From NCBI RefSeq assembly GCF_018881815.1, contig NZ_JACVPP010000001.1:186001-250000 (forward strand): 64,000 nucleotides of DNA, in the 5' to 3' direction. Origin of the DNA: Polynucleobacter sp. MWH-HuK1 (GTDB lineage Bacteria; Pseudomonadota; Gammaproteobacteria; Burkholderiales; Burkholderiaceae). How positions within the stretch are numbered: the first letter of the stretch is position 1; the number at the start of each line of letters is the position of its first letter. The translations under genes and the position numbers were made by a program. Below, piece after piece: positions 1 to 8,430 of the stretch. Under the pieces are notes generated by a model. It saw only the letters and a list, made by a program, of their open reading frames with translations, had not been told where the DNA came from and made no database searches.

Positions 1-96
1 CGCAGCAAAGTCAGCGGTATTTTTGACTCGCAGGGCGGCCCACAAACCAATTCCCACCGAGACTACCCAATAAATAATGACGAACCAAATTAGCAC
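1..96 (-). CDS. Sodium:solute symporter (SSF-like), N-terminal fragment, cut by window edge
   Basis: Reading leftward from a GTG at base 96, 32 codons stay open to the window edge. They encode a hydrophobic first membrane helix (LIWFVIIYWVVSVGIGLWA) followed by RVKNTADFAA. A first helix followed by a short 'VKNTxDF/YAxAG' stretch is typical of the start of SSF-family Na+/solute symporters; that is family knowledge, and the assignment rests on only 32 residues. An AGGAG Shine-Dalgarno sequence lies 9 bases before the GTG. An ATG in between is followed directly by a stop, which supports the GTG. Substrate cannot be inferred. The gene is divergent from the squalene-synthase-like gene. Confidence 0.6.
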   Translation of the reverse strand, partial: MLIWFVIIYWVVSVGIGLWAALRVKNTADFAA

Positions 97-215
97 GCCT
101 ACATGCTCCTTCTGAAATGTGATGAAATTATATGGCCATGTCACTTTTGGCAGTTAGCAAAAAAGCGCTCATTTGGAGCCATCCATGAAAGACGCTGGTC
201 TGACATAATTCAAGA

Positions 216-1190
216 GTGAGAGCGCCCAAGCAAACCCAAATATCCAACCCCTCCGCTGATTTGGCATACCAAAAAGCCATCCTAAGCTCTGTATCGCGTA
301 CCTTTGCTCTCACCATACCGCTTCTGCCACCGAGCATCGAGAAAGTAGTTGGCAACACCTATTTGCTTTGCCGCATTGTTGACACTATTGAAGATGCGGC
401 AGGATTAAACGCCCAGACCAAGCAGTCACTCTCAGCACTTTTTTTAGATGCCGTTCTTGAAAAGATGCCAGTTGAAAGTTTTGTTGAACCCTGTCTTAAG
501 GCATTAAAAGATTACAGCAATCCAGATGAGCTTGATTTGATTGCGAATACCCCTACCGTTTTACGAATACTGCACACTTGCTCCAGCAATGACCAACAGG
601 CCGTCAGTCGCTGCGTATCAATCATGTCAGAGGGAATGTCCTTCTTTCATGGCAAACAGAATCAAGCTGGCCTTCAAGACCTCGCAGAGTTTGAAAAGTA
701 TTGCTATGTGGTTGCTGGCGTAGTAGGCGAGCTGCTAACCACCATATTTAGCAATCACTCGCGGGCTTTTGAAAGAGAGCTCGTCGGACATGAAAATTTA
801 GCCATTGCATTTGGTCAAGCACTACAAATGACCAACATTCTTAAGGACTCTCCAGAGGATAAGGCGCGCGGAGTTTCATGGAAGCCAATGAATGTGAGTC
901 AAACGGAGCTTTTAAAAATTGCCCATCAAAAATTGCAAGACTCTCTGCAATATATTCTGCTCATTCCCAAACAAGAGCTGGGAATGAGACGCTTTTGCTT
1001 TTTAGCCTTCGGCTTAGCAGTAATGACGCTTACGAAAATTGCTCAGCGCGCAGAATTTAATAGCAAAGATGAGGTCAAGCTTTCAAAAAGCGCTGTCATG
1101 AAGTTTTATGGCTTTACCAAGATTGCTGTTAAAAGCGATGTACTGATGAGGGCTTTTTTCTACCTCAACAGTAGAGCCTTGATTAAATAA
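216..1190 (+). CDS. Squalene/phytoene synthase family protein (squalene-synthase-like)
   Basis: A 324-residue trans-isoprenyl diphosphate synthase of the head-to-head type, predicted to condense two farnesyl diphosphates to squalene or a related C30 product. The first Asp-rich motif is DTIED (residues 56-60) and the second is NILKDSPED (207-215), matching the Mg-diphosphate-binding pairs of the squalene synthase branch; the 'DTIED' form resembles eukaryote-type squalene synthases more than phytoene synthases. The C-terminus has a hydrophobic stretch near 255-275 that could touch the membrane. The start is GTG at 216 with little Shine-Dalgarno signal. No hopanoid cyclase or carotenoid desaturase lies nearby, so the end product (hopanoid, C30 carotenoid, free squalene) cannot be told from context. 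The family is clear; the precise reaction is inferred. Confidence 0.85.
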   Translation: MRAPKQTQISNPSADLAYQKAILSSVSRTFALTIPLLPPSIEKVVGNTYLLCRIVDTIEDAAGLNAQTKQSLSALFLDAVLEKMPVESFVEPCLKALKDYSNPDELDLIANTPTVLRILHTCSSNDQQAVSRCVSIMSEGMSFFHGKQNQAGLQDLAEFEKYCYVVAGVVGELLTTIFSNHSRAFERELVGHENLAIAFGQALQMTNILKDSPEDKARGVSWKPMNVSQTELLKIAHQKLQDSLQYILLIPKQELGMRRFCFLAFGLAVMTLTKIAQRAEFNSKDEVKLSKSAVMKFYGFTKIAVKSDVLMRAFFYLNSRALIK

Positions 1191-1194
1191 AGCC

Positions 1195-1716
1195 TTACAA
1201 AGCACCCTCGTGCTTTAAAAGCCAGAGCTTAATTTGTCGATACAAGCCCGGGGAATCCTCTTTCATAAATCCCCCAATTCCTTGAGCAGAAACTACTCTA
1301 TGGCAAGGTGCAATTAAAGGGTAAGGATTTGCACCACATGCAGTGCCCACTGCCCGCGGAGCACTCTTGATTTTCTTGGCTAACTCACCATACGTTTTCG
1401 TTCTACCAGCTGGTATATCTTGAATGCTGGCCCATACCTTTTTCTGATGTTCAGTACCTGTAGGTTTTGTAGGTAAATCAAATTGCCAGGTGGGATCTTT
1501 GAAATATGCCCTGCACTGGCGTGCCACCTCTTTTGCTAGTGCATTTTTTGGTGCTATTAAAACCTCTTCAGTTGGTAAGTAGTCAATTTTTGACAACATT
1601 AAACTTCCGTCCACCAGTTCAGTCAAAATTCCCAGGCGGCCAAAAGGTGCTGCAATCACACAGTAACTTGGACTATTGGCAGTCAATGGCTTTGGACAGG
1701 CTGTCATAGGGTTCAT
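1195..1716 (-). CDS. ogt: Methylated-DNA--protein-cysteine S-methyltransferase
   Basis: O6-alkylguanine-DNA alkyltransferase, a suicide repair protein that moves the alkyl group from O6-alkylguanine (or O4-alkylthymine) to its own cysteine. The active-site motif PCHR is present (Cys about 138) within a conserved IAPCHRVV stretch, preceded by the helix-turn-helix region RTKTYGELAKKI and AVGTACGANPYPLI. The short N-terminal domain without an Ada methylphosphotriester region marks it as the Ogt/MGMT type. The start is uncertain: GTG 1722, ATG 1716 and ATG 1707 are all in frame and none has a strong ribosome site; ATG 1716 is used here. It converges on the squalene-synthase-like gene with 4 bases between stops. 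Confidence 0.92.
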   Translation of the reverse strand: MNPMTACPKPLTANSPSYCVIAAPFGRLGILTELVDGSLMLSKIDYLPTEEVLIAPKNALAKEVARQCRAYFKDPTWQFDLPTKPTGTEHQKKVWASIQDIPAGRTKTYGELAKKIKSAPRAVGTACGANPYPLIAPCHRVVSAQGIGGFMKEDSPGLYRQIKLWLLKHEGAL

Positions 1717-1823
1717 TCTCACATAATTAAACAGGTTAACTGACCACTCTTTACATCATGGCTATAGCTTGCTTCATGCCACTTTGCTATATTGACTGAT
1801 CCTTACTTTTTTAGGCGGAACGC

Positions 1824-3113
1824 ATGGACACTTTTTTTGACGATTGGCCTATTTATGGCCAAGTTGCTCTAGTCCTATTTTTACTAGCACTCTCTGGCTT
1901 CTTCTCGATGGCTGAAACCAGCATGCTGTCCTCCAACCGTCATCGTCTTCGTGCAATGGCCAATAGCGGTAATCCAGGAGCAGCTCTGGCTGAAAGACTC
2001 CTAAAACGTATTGATTCACTGCTATCCGTTCTACTGATCTCTAACAATCTTATTAATACTGTTTTACCTATCTTGGTAACCGGCATTGCTCTGCATATTT
2101 TTGGCGACAGTGGTCTCGTACTCTCGATCGCCACCTTAGTGGTTGCACTGCTTATTATTATTTTTAGTGAAATTACCCCCAAAGTTATCGGGGCAGCATT
2201 TCCGGAAAAAATTGCCTCTAATGTTGGCTGGGTTATTTTGCCGCTGACATTTTTACTAAAGCCTTTACTCTGGTTTATTAATAGCTTTGTCTCAGGCCTA
2301 ATGAAAGTCTCTGGCCTGCAATCGTCCTCCGATAGCAGGGCCATGAGCAAGGAAGAGTTACGCAGTCTAGTACTGGAATCGAACCGCTTTGTTTCCAACC
2401 ATCATCGCAATATTTTGCTCAACCTGTTTAACCTAGAAAACATCACGGTGGATGATGTGATGACGCCTAGGTCCAAAATTGAAGTTTTAGACCTATCAAG
2501 ACCCATTGATGAAGTGGTTCAACAATTAGAAACCTGCTATCACAACAAATTACCAGTATGTGACCAGGACTCTGAGCGAATTGTCGGCATCCTCTCAGTC
2601 AAAAAAGCCTTGTCATTGTTGGGTGATACCGACTTAAAGCATGAGGATTTTAGAGTCCTACTAAATGAGCCCTACTTTATTCCGAGCGGCACACCAGTCT
2701 TGCAGCAAATGCAGTTTTTCCAAGACAATCAACAGCGCTTGAGCTTGGTTGTAAATGAGTATGGCGAAGTGCTGGGTCTTGTTACCTTTGAGGATATTGT
2801 TGAGGAGCTGATTGGTGAGTTCACTACCTCCTTCTCCAATCTTTCTACCGATCCACATTGGCTTGATGATGGAACCTATCTAGCAAGCGGTAGCGCCTCA
2901 CTAAGAGACCTTAATCGCCTACTAAATCTCAATCTTCCTTTGGATGGGCCGCGTACATTAAATGGCCTTATTCTTGAAAAGCTAGAGGCTATTCCAGATC
3001 ACGATGTCAGTATTCGTATCGCAGGGATAGTCATGGAAATTATTCAATTTCATGAACATGGCGTAAAAACAGTAAAACTCTATCGACCCTCCCAAGCCCA
3101 AGAACAAGATTGA
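1824..3113 (+). CDS. CNNM/CorC-type membrane protein with CBS domains (HlyC/CorC family)
   Basis: A 429-residue inner-membrane protein. Residues about 10-160 form the DUF21/CNNM transmembrane domain (three to four hydrophobic helices, with FSMAETS and SEITPK signatures). A paired CBS domain follows (about 205-335, with MTPR and the VVNEYG...GLVTFEDIVEELIGE stretch), then a C-terminal CorC/HlyC domain (about 345-425). The family is linked to magnesium/cobalt efflux or tolerance and to adenosine-nucleotide sensing by CBS; the old 'hemolysin' label is not a demonstrated role. It has a good AGGCGG ribosome site. Its TGA overlaps the TTG start of the following GspE-type ATPase, so the two are probably translated from one message. 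Confidence 0.9.
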   Translation: MDTFFDDWPIYGQVALVLFLLALSGFFSMAETSMLSSNRHRLRAMANSGNPGAALAERLLKRIDSLLSVLLISNNLINTVLPILVTGIALHIFGDSGLVLSIATLVVALLIIIFSEITPKVIGAAFPEKIASNVGWVILPLTFLLKPLLWFINSFVSGLMKVSGLQSSSDSRAMSKEELRSLVLESNRFVSNHHRNILLNLFNLENITVDDVMTPRSKIEVLDLSRPIDEVVQQLETCYHNKLPVCDQDSERIVGILSVKKALSLLGDTDLKHEDFRVLLNEPYFIPSGTPVLQQMQFFQDNQQRLSLVVNEYGEVLGLVTFEDIVEELIGEFTTSFSNLSTDPHWLDDGTYLASGSASLRDLNRLLNLNLPLDGPRTLNGLILEKLEAIPDHDVSIRIAGIVMEIIQFHEHGVKTVKLYRPSQAQEQD

Positions 3114-4183
3114 GCGTTGCTCAAGATGAATCACTAATCATTCGCACTTGGTATGAAATTGCTGCTCATGCCCTAGATACTAGAGCGAGTGATATTCATA
3201 TTGAGGCTGGAGCTCAAGCCACCCTCGTTCGATTTCGAGTGGATGGTTTATTACGAGTTCACTCTCACTACCCCATTGAATTGCATGAACGCCTGATTGC
3301 ACGCGTCAAAGTTCTAGCTCGCTTAGATCTTGCAGAGAAACGGCTTCCACAAGATGGACGCCTTTGTATTGGGCACAATTTCTCCAAGCCCGATAGAGAT
3401 TGCCGTGTTTCAATTCTGCCAACCCTTCATGGAGAAAAAGGTGTCATTCGAATACTGCCAAGCTGCGCCGAAGATCTTGATCTTAAGGAAATTGGCCTGC
3501 TTCCAGATCAATTGTGCGAAGTCCAAAGTGCACTTGCCCAACCCAATGGACTAATCATCGTGACGGGACCCACAGGTAGCGGCAAGACTCGCACTCTGTA
3601 TAGCTGCCTAAGACATCTGAACCAACCTCATCGCAATTTGTGCTCCATTGAGGATCCGATTGAAATTCGTCTGGCAGGGGTCAATCAAGTTGCCTATCAC
3701 CCACGGGCTGGACTAGACTTTCCAACCATCATCCGCGCCTTGCTGAGACAAGATCCTGACGTCATCATGATTGGTGAAATTCGTGATGCTGCCACAGCAC
3801 ACTTAGCGATTCAGGCAGCACAAACAGGGCATCTCATTCTAAGTACCCTACATGCCCGTAATGCACGCGGGACCATACCAAGACTTCAGCATCTGGGAAT
3901 TGATCAAGAGTCTCTCGAGTCTTGCTTACTGATTGTCACTTCACAGCGCTTGGTCAGAAGGACTTGCCATCAATGCCTTAATCAAAATTCGCACGAAAAG
4001 ACCTTGTGCATAAACTGCGGTGATAGCGGTTACTTTGGACGCATTGGGGTTCATGAAGTAATTAGTCGATCTAAACTCTTTGACCCCTCGCCTTCATTCA
4101 CCTCTATGCAAGCAGCTGGCTTAGCCCATGTACAAGCAGGATTCATTACACAGGCGGACCTAGAATCAGAAGTAGGTGCATGA
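3110..4183 (+). CDS. GspE/PilB-type secretion or pilus assembly ATPase, short form
   Basis: Hexameric traffic ATPase that would power assembly of a type IV pilus or type II secretion pseudopilus at the inner membrane. All core motifs are present: Walker A GPTGSGKT (153-160), Asp box IEDPIE (180-185), Walker B region DPDVIMIGEIRD (215-226), His box STLHARNA (245-252), and the Zn-binding cysteines 286, 289, 300 and 303. At 357 residues it is about 200 shorter than typical GspE/PilB because the N-terminal N1 domains that bind the platform and GspL/PilM-type partners are missing; it starts almost directly with the N2 domain (ALDTRASDIHIE). The start is TTG, overlapping the upstream stop, and it overlaps the next gene by 4 bases. 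Confidence 0.9.
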   Translation: MSVAQDESLIIRTWYEIAAHALDTRASDIHIEAGAQATLVRFRVDGLLRVHSHYPIELHERLIARVKVLARLDLAEKRLPQDGRLCIGHNFSKPDRDCRVSILPTLHGEKGVIRILPSCAEDLDLKEIGLLPDQLCEVQSALAQPNGLIIVTGPTGSGKTRTLYSCLRHLNQPHRNLCSIEDPIEIRLAGVNQVAYHPRAGLDFPTIIRALLRQDPDVIMIGEIRDAATAHLAIQAAQTGHLILSTLHARNARGTIPRLQHLGIDQESLESCLLIVTSQRLVRRTCHQCLNQNSHEKTLCINCGDSGYFGRIGVHEVISRSKLFDPSPSFTSMQAAGLAHVQAGFITQADLESEVGA

Positions 4184-5226
4184 CACTAAGCAAGCAAGAT
4201 CAATTGCATTTTGCCGACCAACTCCTAACGCTCCTCGAGTCCGGCTTACCACTTTTGAATGCAATTGCACTCATTTACTCTACCGCACCCAAATCTTGGC
4301 TTGCCTGGATTAGTGGCATCTATGTGCAACTTAAAAGGGGTGAGAGCTTTTCTCAATGCCTGCACAGCCAACAAAATCTGTTTTCTATGGAGTTTATTAA
4401 TTTGATTCGAGTTAGTGAGCGCACAGGCGACTTTAATCTAGCACTGAAAACTATCTGCGCACAACTTGAGGCTCAAATTGAATTGCGACGAAAAATACAA
4501 CAGGCGATGAGTTATCCCCTCATCACCCTAACAAGCTCCTGTCTACTAGTGATTGTGATGATGATTTGGGTTGTACCAGTCTTTAAGGATGTATTTGGTC
4601 ATTTTCAAGCAGAGCTGCCAGCCCCAACAAAAGCATTAATTGAACTATCCGCCTGGTTTGAAACTTTTTATATTGAGATGGTGGTAACTCTAATCAGCCT
4701 AGTCAGCGTCTTTAGTTTTGCATGGATCAAACTTCCTAAACTACAAAAGCAATGCGATCGACTTAGTTTTTACATACCCTTAATTGGGCAGCTCCTTAGA
4801 TTAGCTACGCTGAGTTATTGGTGTCGCACATTGGGCCATCTGCTGAAATCTGGATTACCACTACCTGATGCACTCAGAGTGACCGCCCAATCATCAAACC
4901 ATTGGCTTAGCCATGATTTCAGTGCTGAAATATTTAAGCACTTGACCCGCGGCTGGTCGCTTGGTGATGCCATAGCAAAGACTGATCCTCAACATTCATT
5001 GTTTGACCTAGAGACACTGCAGCTCTTAAGGATTGCCTCGGAAAGTGGCGCACTCGCTGATATGCTAGAGAGGCGCGCAACTATATTGAGCAACCAATTA
5101 AGCCATCGCCTAAATACCCTTAGTCACAGTTTGGAGCCTTTATTGATTATTGTTGTTGGACTCATCATTGGAAGCCTAGTCATAATCTTGTATCTCCCCA
5201 TATTTAATTTAGGACAAATTGTTTAA
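4180..5226 (+). CDS. Type II secretion/type IV pilus platform protein (GspF/PilC family)
   Basis: A 348-residue polytopic inner-membrane platform protein that couples the assembly ATPase to the growing filament. It has two T2SSF repeats (about residues 8-125 and 205-330), each with the conserved pattern LLESGLPLLNAI / LLKSGLPLPDAL and a following GE/SLGDAI stretch. Transmembrane helices lie near 113-133 (VIVMMIWVVPVF), 160-178 and 318-340 (IIVVGLIIGSLVIILYLPIF). The length is slightly below the usual 400 or so. It overlaps the ATPase gene by 4 bases and the peptidase gene by 1 base, so the three genes form one translation-coupled cassette. No pilin gene is in the window. Confidence 0.9.
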   Translation: MTLSKQDQLHFADQLLTLLESGLPLLNAIALIYSTAPKSWLAWISGIYVQLKRGESFSQCLHSQQNLFSMEFINLIRVSERTGDFNLALKTICAQLEAQIELRRKIQQAMSYPLITLTSSCLLVIVMMIWVVPVFKDVFGHFQAELPAPTKALIELSAWFETFYIEMVVTLISLVSVFSFAWIKLPKLQKQCDRLSFYIPLIGQLLRLATLSYWCRTLGHLLKSGLPLPDALRVTAQSSNHWLSHDFSAEIFKHLTRGWSLGDAIAKTDPQHSLFDLETLQLLRIASESGALADMLERRATILSNQLSHRLNTLSHSLEPLLIIVVGLIIGSLVIILYLPIFNLGQIV

Positions 5227-5726
5227 TGGGTAATATTGCTTTTTCAGAGTGGATCCAAGTATTCCTAATATTGGTCTTACTGTATTTAGCCTATTTTGAT
5301 TTGCGCACCTTCAGACTGCCCGATATCATCACCCTGCCGCTCATTTTCACGGGTCTACTATTTAACGGCCTTTCAAACCAAGGTTTTGCCTCTTTTCAAG
5401 ATTCAATCATTGGCGCCATTCTTGGCTATACAGGTCTGTGGTTATTAAACGTCCTTTATCGCGCACTCAAGAAACAGAATGGCATAGGCATGGGAGATGC
5501 AAAACTCTTGGCAGCTTTAGGGTCCTGGCTTGGCTGGCAGCTATTACCCAGCATTCTTCTCATAGCATCCCTGACTGGACTGATTGGTGGCCTTATTTGG
5601 CTAGTTTGGAATAAACAAAATCATCGCACCGCTTTTCCATTTGGCCCTTTTCTTGCTATTGCTGGCATTATTGAGCTGTTATGGCCGCAGACTATACAAA
5701 CACTCCTGCTGAGCAAGCTAGCCTAG
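5226..5726 (+). CDS. Prepilin peptidase, A24 domain only (no N-methyltransferase domain)
   Basis: Aspartic membrane protease that would cleave the leader from type IV prepilins. The two catalytic aspartates are visible in YFDLRTFRLPD (Asp25) and GMGDAKLLAALG (Asp91), and the FPFGPFLAIAG signature is near the C-terminus; about five membrane helices are predicted. The protein is only 166 residues. Typical PilD/GspO enzymes are about 260-290 and carry an N-terminal domain with two Cys pairs that methylates the new N-terminus; that domain is absent and the upstream sequence is the intact gspF-like gene, so this is not a sequencing truncation. Its end overlaps the coaE start by 46 bases. Confidence 0.88.
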   Translation: MGNIAFSEWIQVFLILVLLYLAYFDLRTFRLPDIITLPLIFTGLLFNGLSNQGFASFQDSIIGAILGYTGLWLLNVLYRALKKQNGIGMGDAKLLAALGSWLGWQLLPSILLIASLTGLIGGLIWLVWNKQNHRTAFPFGPFLAIAGIIELLWPQTIQTLLLSKLA

Positions 5727-6367
5727 CCGCATTAAAAGGACAATTACCCCTTGTTGGCCTGACAGGCGGTATTGGCTCGGGCAAAACGGCCGTCAGCGAT
5801 GAATTGGCTATTTTAGGAGCGGCCATAGTAGACACCGATCTGATTGCTCACCAGATCACCGCTCCAGGTGGTGCCGCTATTCCTTTAATTCATGAGCAGT
5901 TTGGTGCAGAATTTATTGATCCTAGTGGAGCGCTGGATAGAAGCAAGATGCGCAGCCTAGTTTTTGCAGATCCACAGGCTCGAAAATCCCTAGAGGACAT
6001 TACCCACCCCTTAATTCGACATGAAACGATTAAACAGGCCCAGCAATTGGTGGAGAAAAGGGCTCCTTATCTTATTTTTGTAGTCCCACTGTTAATTGAG
6101 TCAGGCAACTGGAGGTCCCTGCTCGATTACTTAGTGGTAGTGGACTGCCCAGAAGAGACCCAAATTGAAAGGGTGATGCAGCGCAGCAAATTACCCCGCA
6201 AGGACGTTGAGGCAATACTTAAAGCCCAAACAAGCAGAGCGGAGCGTCTTGCCTACGCTGATATGGTGATTGAAAATCAAGGAACCCTTGATCAACTTAA
6301 AGTAGAAGTCTTGAGCTTGCACCAAAAAATCTTACAGATTCAGAAAGATCGCTCCAGTTCGTCATAG
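5681..6367 (+). CDS. coaE: Dephospho-CoA kinase
   Basis: Catalyses the last step of coenzyme A synthesis, ATP-dependent phosphorylation of the 3'-OH of dephospho-CoA. The P-loop GGIGSGKT is at residues 29-36, followed by the conserved VDTDLIAHQIT substrate-site stretch, the DRSKMRSLVF motif and the LIxxVVPLLxES signature (FVVPLLIESGNW). The 228-residue length includes an N-terminal extension of about 20 residues, because the only nearby ATG lies inside the prepilin peptidase gene in another frame. Placement after a prepilin peptidase gene and before zapD is the classic proteobacterial order, which supports both neighbours' assignments. Confidence 0.95.
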   Translation: MAADYTNTPAEQASLAALKGQLPLVGLTGGIGSGKTAVSDELAILGAAIVDTDLIAHQITAPGGAAIPLIHEQFGAEFIDPSGALDRSKMRSLVFADPQARKSLEDITHPLIRHETIKQAQQLVEKRAPYLIFVVPLLIESGNWRSLLDYLVVVDCPEETQIERVMQRSKLPRKDVEAILKAQTSRAERLAYADMVIENQGTLDQLKVEVLSLHQKILQIQKDRSSSS

Positions 6368-6378
6368 AATATGGGCTT

Positions 6379-7131
6379 GTGATTGTCTACGAATACCCCT
6401 TCAACGAATTAGTTCGAAGCATGCTTCGGCTGGAGTATTTGTTCGCCCGCTTTAATCACTTTATCCGCTCGGATGACCCTGAGTTACACCACAATGCAAT
6501 TTCTATCTTGTTTGATCTTGGGGATATTGGCGCTCGTGGTGATATCAAGTCATTGCTACTTAAAGAATTTGAGCGCCAAAAATATGCTCTCAACGGATTG
6601 AAGTCATCCCAAAAAGTAGATCAAGAAGCGCTCACACAAACTCTTTCTGAAATTGATGCTGTTGCTGCTAGCATCAACCAATCTGCTGGAAGGCCTAACT
6701 CAGCCATTACTGAGAGTGAATGGTTAAATGCAATTCGTACTCGCCTAAATATTCCAGGTGGGACAAGTCCAATTGATTTGCCTAGCTATCACGCTTGGAA
6801 AAATAGTCCTACCTCTGAACGCCGCGGGTTGCTTGAAAAATATATTGGCCCACTCTTACCTTGGCAAGAAGCATGTCAATTATTTTTAAGACTACTTCGT
6901 CAATCGGGTGAGGCTAAGGATGTGGTTGCACATAACGGCTCATTTCAACAAGCCCCTTCTGGCAAGGTGTATCAATTAATGCGTATTGCCGTTGAAGATG
7001 ACACTTTATTTTCTGAGATCAGCGCGAACAAATATTTGCTCTCAGTACGCTTCTTAAAATCGGAAAGCGATAAAAAAGCGCAGTTAGTAAATGCAGATGT
7101 GTCATTCAAACTAACGCTCTGCCAGCTTTAA
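6379..7131 (+). CDS. zapD: Cell division protein ZapD (FtsZ-bundling factor)
   Basis: Cytoplasmic protein that crosslinks FtsZ protofilaments and stabilises the Z ring. The start MIVYEYPFNELVRSMLRLEYLFAR matches the family signature YEYPFNERxRxxLRLE, and a conserved WQxACQLFLRLLRQSG block sits near 170-185. The 250-residue length is normal. The start is GTG at 6379; the nearby ATG (6371) and TTG (6378) both hit an immediate stop. It ends convergently with the Nudix gene, overlapping by 4 bases. A DNA-gyrase inhibitor gene (yacG), which usually follows zapD in this lineage, is not seen here. Confidence 0.93.
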   Translation: MIVYEYPFNELVRSMLRLEYLFARFNHFIRSDDPELHHNAISILFDLGDIGARGDIKSLLLKEFERQKYALNGLKSSQKVDQEALTQTLSEIDAVAASINQSAGRPNSAITESEWLNAIRTRLNIPGGTSPIDLPSYHAWKNSPTSERRGLLEKYIGPLLPWQEACQLFLRLLRQSGEAKDVVAHNGSFQQAPSGKVYQLMRIAVEDDTLFSEISANKYLLSVRFLKSESDKKAQLVNADVSFKLTLCQL

Positions 7132-7544
7132 GATAAAAGGGCTCTAAGCCTTTCTAGCATGGGCCAGGCCGCAGGCAATAATGGCTCAACACTAGGTTTT
7201 TCTGCAGACAAAAATTCCCAAGATAATGACTGGTTTTCACAGCCCTTGGGCGCACCTTTCCAATCACGAATAATGCTGACATGAAGACGAACATAGGCAT
7301 GCGGGTAGTCATGCTCTAGCACAGTTAGCTCTTCACTTGATTCAATCTCTATACCAAGCTCTTCCCAAAGTTCACGTTTAAGCGCCTCGAAAATAGACTC
7401 TCCTTTTTCGATTTTTCCACCCGGCACCTCCCAATATCCAGCATATGGCTTACCTTCGGGTCGCTGCCCCAAAAGATAGCGCCCTTTAGCGTCAAGCAAA
7501 ATACCTGCGGCGACTTCGGTAATGGGACGCTGAATTTCACTCAT
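7128..7544 (-). CDS. mutT: Nudix hydrolase, MutT-like (8-oxo-dGTP diphosphatase type)
   Basis: A 138-residue Nudix protein. The Nudix box (G-x5-E-x7-REL-x-EE-x-G-I) occupies residues 43-65, with all metal-binding glutamates present. The N-terminal VAAGILLDAKGRYLLGQRPEGKPYAGYWEVPGG is characteristic of MutT, which hydrolyses 8-oxo-dGTP to keep it out of DNA. The C-terminus ends at the usual MutT length, without the thiamine-phosphate-synthase-like fusion found in some betaproteobacterial MutT proteins. It is read with the DUF815-type ATPase and argJ on the minus strand (13 bases between this gene and the ATPase gene). MutT is the best call; another Nudix substrate cannot be excluded. Confidence 0.85.
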   Translation of the reverse strand: MSEIQRPITEVAAGILLDAKGRYLLGQRPEGKPYAGYWEVPGGKIEKGESIFEALKRELWEELGIEIESSEELTVLEHDYPHAYVRLHVSIIRDWKGAPKGCENQSLSWEFLSAEKPSVEPLLPAAWPMLERLRALLS

Positions 7545-7557
7545 GTGAAAAATTTAC

Positions 7558-8415
7558 TTAGGCTTTTGAACCAGCCCAGTGTTTGGCAAATTGCCAAGCA
7601 ACGCGACCAGAACGTGATCCACGCTCTAATGCCCACACCAGGGCCTCAGGACGAGCTGCTTCAATTTCTTTAGAACTCAAACCAAAGTGCTGCAACCAGT
7701 GCGCCACAATTGCCAGATACTCATCTTGTTTAGGTGGGTAGAAAGATAACCAAAGACCAAAACGCTCAGATAAAGAAATCTTTTCTTCCACTACTTCACC
7801 AGGGTGAATCTCACCATCATCGTTATGAATATAACTCTCGTTATCCTTCATATATTCCGGCAATAAATGACGGCGGTTAGAGGTGGCATAAATCAAAATA
7901 TTGTCGACTTGGGCAGAAACAGAGCCATCTAAGGCTGATTTCATAGCCTTGTAGCCGGATTCCCCATCTTCAAAAGAAAGGTCATCGCAAAAAATAATGA
8001 AGCGCTCTGGCCGCTCAGCTAAGAGCTCGGTAATGTCAGCCAAATCTGCCAAATGCTCTTTTTCAACCTCAACGAGGCGCAAACCCTGACTAGCAAACTC
8101 ATGCAAGCTTGCCTTAATTAGAGAAGACTTTCCGGTCCCTCTCGCACCAGTCAACAGAATATTGTTAGCCGGCTTCTTCTGAATAAAGTTTTTTGTATTG
8201 TCACGGATGGCATCGCGTTGACGGTCAATATTTTGTAAGTCTTCGAAGGTGATATCGGATACATGTTTTACTGGCTGTAAAAATCCAACACTGCCGAAAA
8301 TACTGTCACGACGACGCCATCTAAATGCAGTGGAGGATTTCCACTGCTCATCAGTTAAAGGCTTGGGTAAAAAAGTATCAAGGTGGTCTAAAAGACGATC
8401 TAATTTTTCATTCAT
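7558..8415 (-). CDS. DUF815-family AAA ATP-binding protein
   Basis: A 285-residue P-loop ATPase. Walker A GARGTGKS is at 90-97, the Walker B region FIIFCDD is near 139-145, and a sensor-like YATSNRRHLLPEYM stretch follows. The arrangement ILLTGARGTGKSSLIKA...IIFCDDLSFE...LDGS...ILIYATSNRRHL is that of the DUF815 family, predicted AAA+-like ATPases of unknown cellular role that are common in betaproteobacteria beside argJ and mutT. It lies 15 bases after argJ and 13 before mutT and is probably in one operon with them. No membrane segments are seen, so it is likely cytoplasmic. Function is unknown. Confidence 0.85.
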   Translation of the reverse strand: MNEKLDRLLDHLDTFLPKPLTDEQWKSSTAFRWRRRDSIFGSVGFLQPVKHVSDITFEDLQNIDRQRDAIRDNTKNFIQKKPANNILLTGARGTGKSSLIKASLHEFASQGLRLVEVEKEHLADLADITELLAERPERFIIFCDDLSFEDGESGYKAMKSALDGSVSAQVDNILIYATSNRRHLLPEYMKDNESYIHNDDGEIHPGEVVEEKISLSERFGLWLSFYPPKQDEYLAIVAHWLQHFGLSSKEIEAARPEALVWALERGSRSGRVAWQFAKHWAGSKA

Positions 8416-8430
8416 ATTTTAGGTAGTCTT

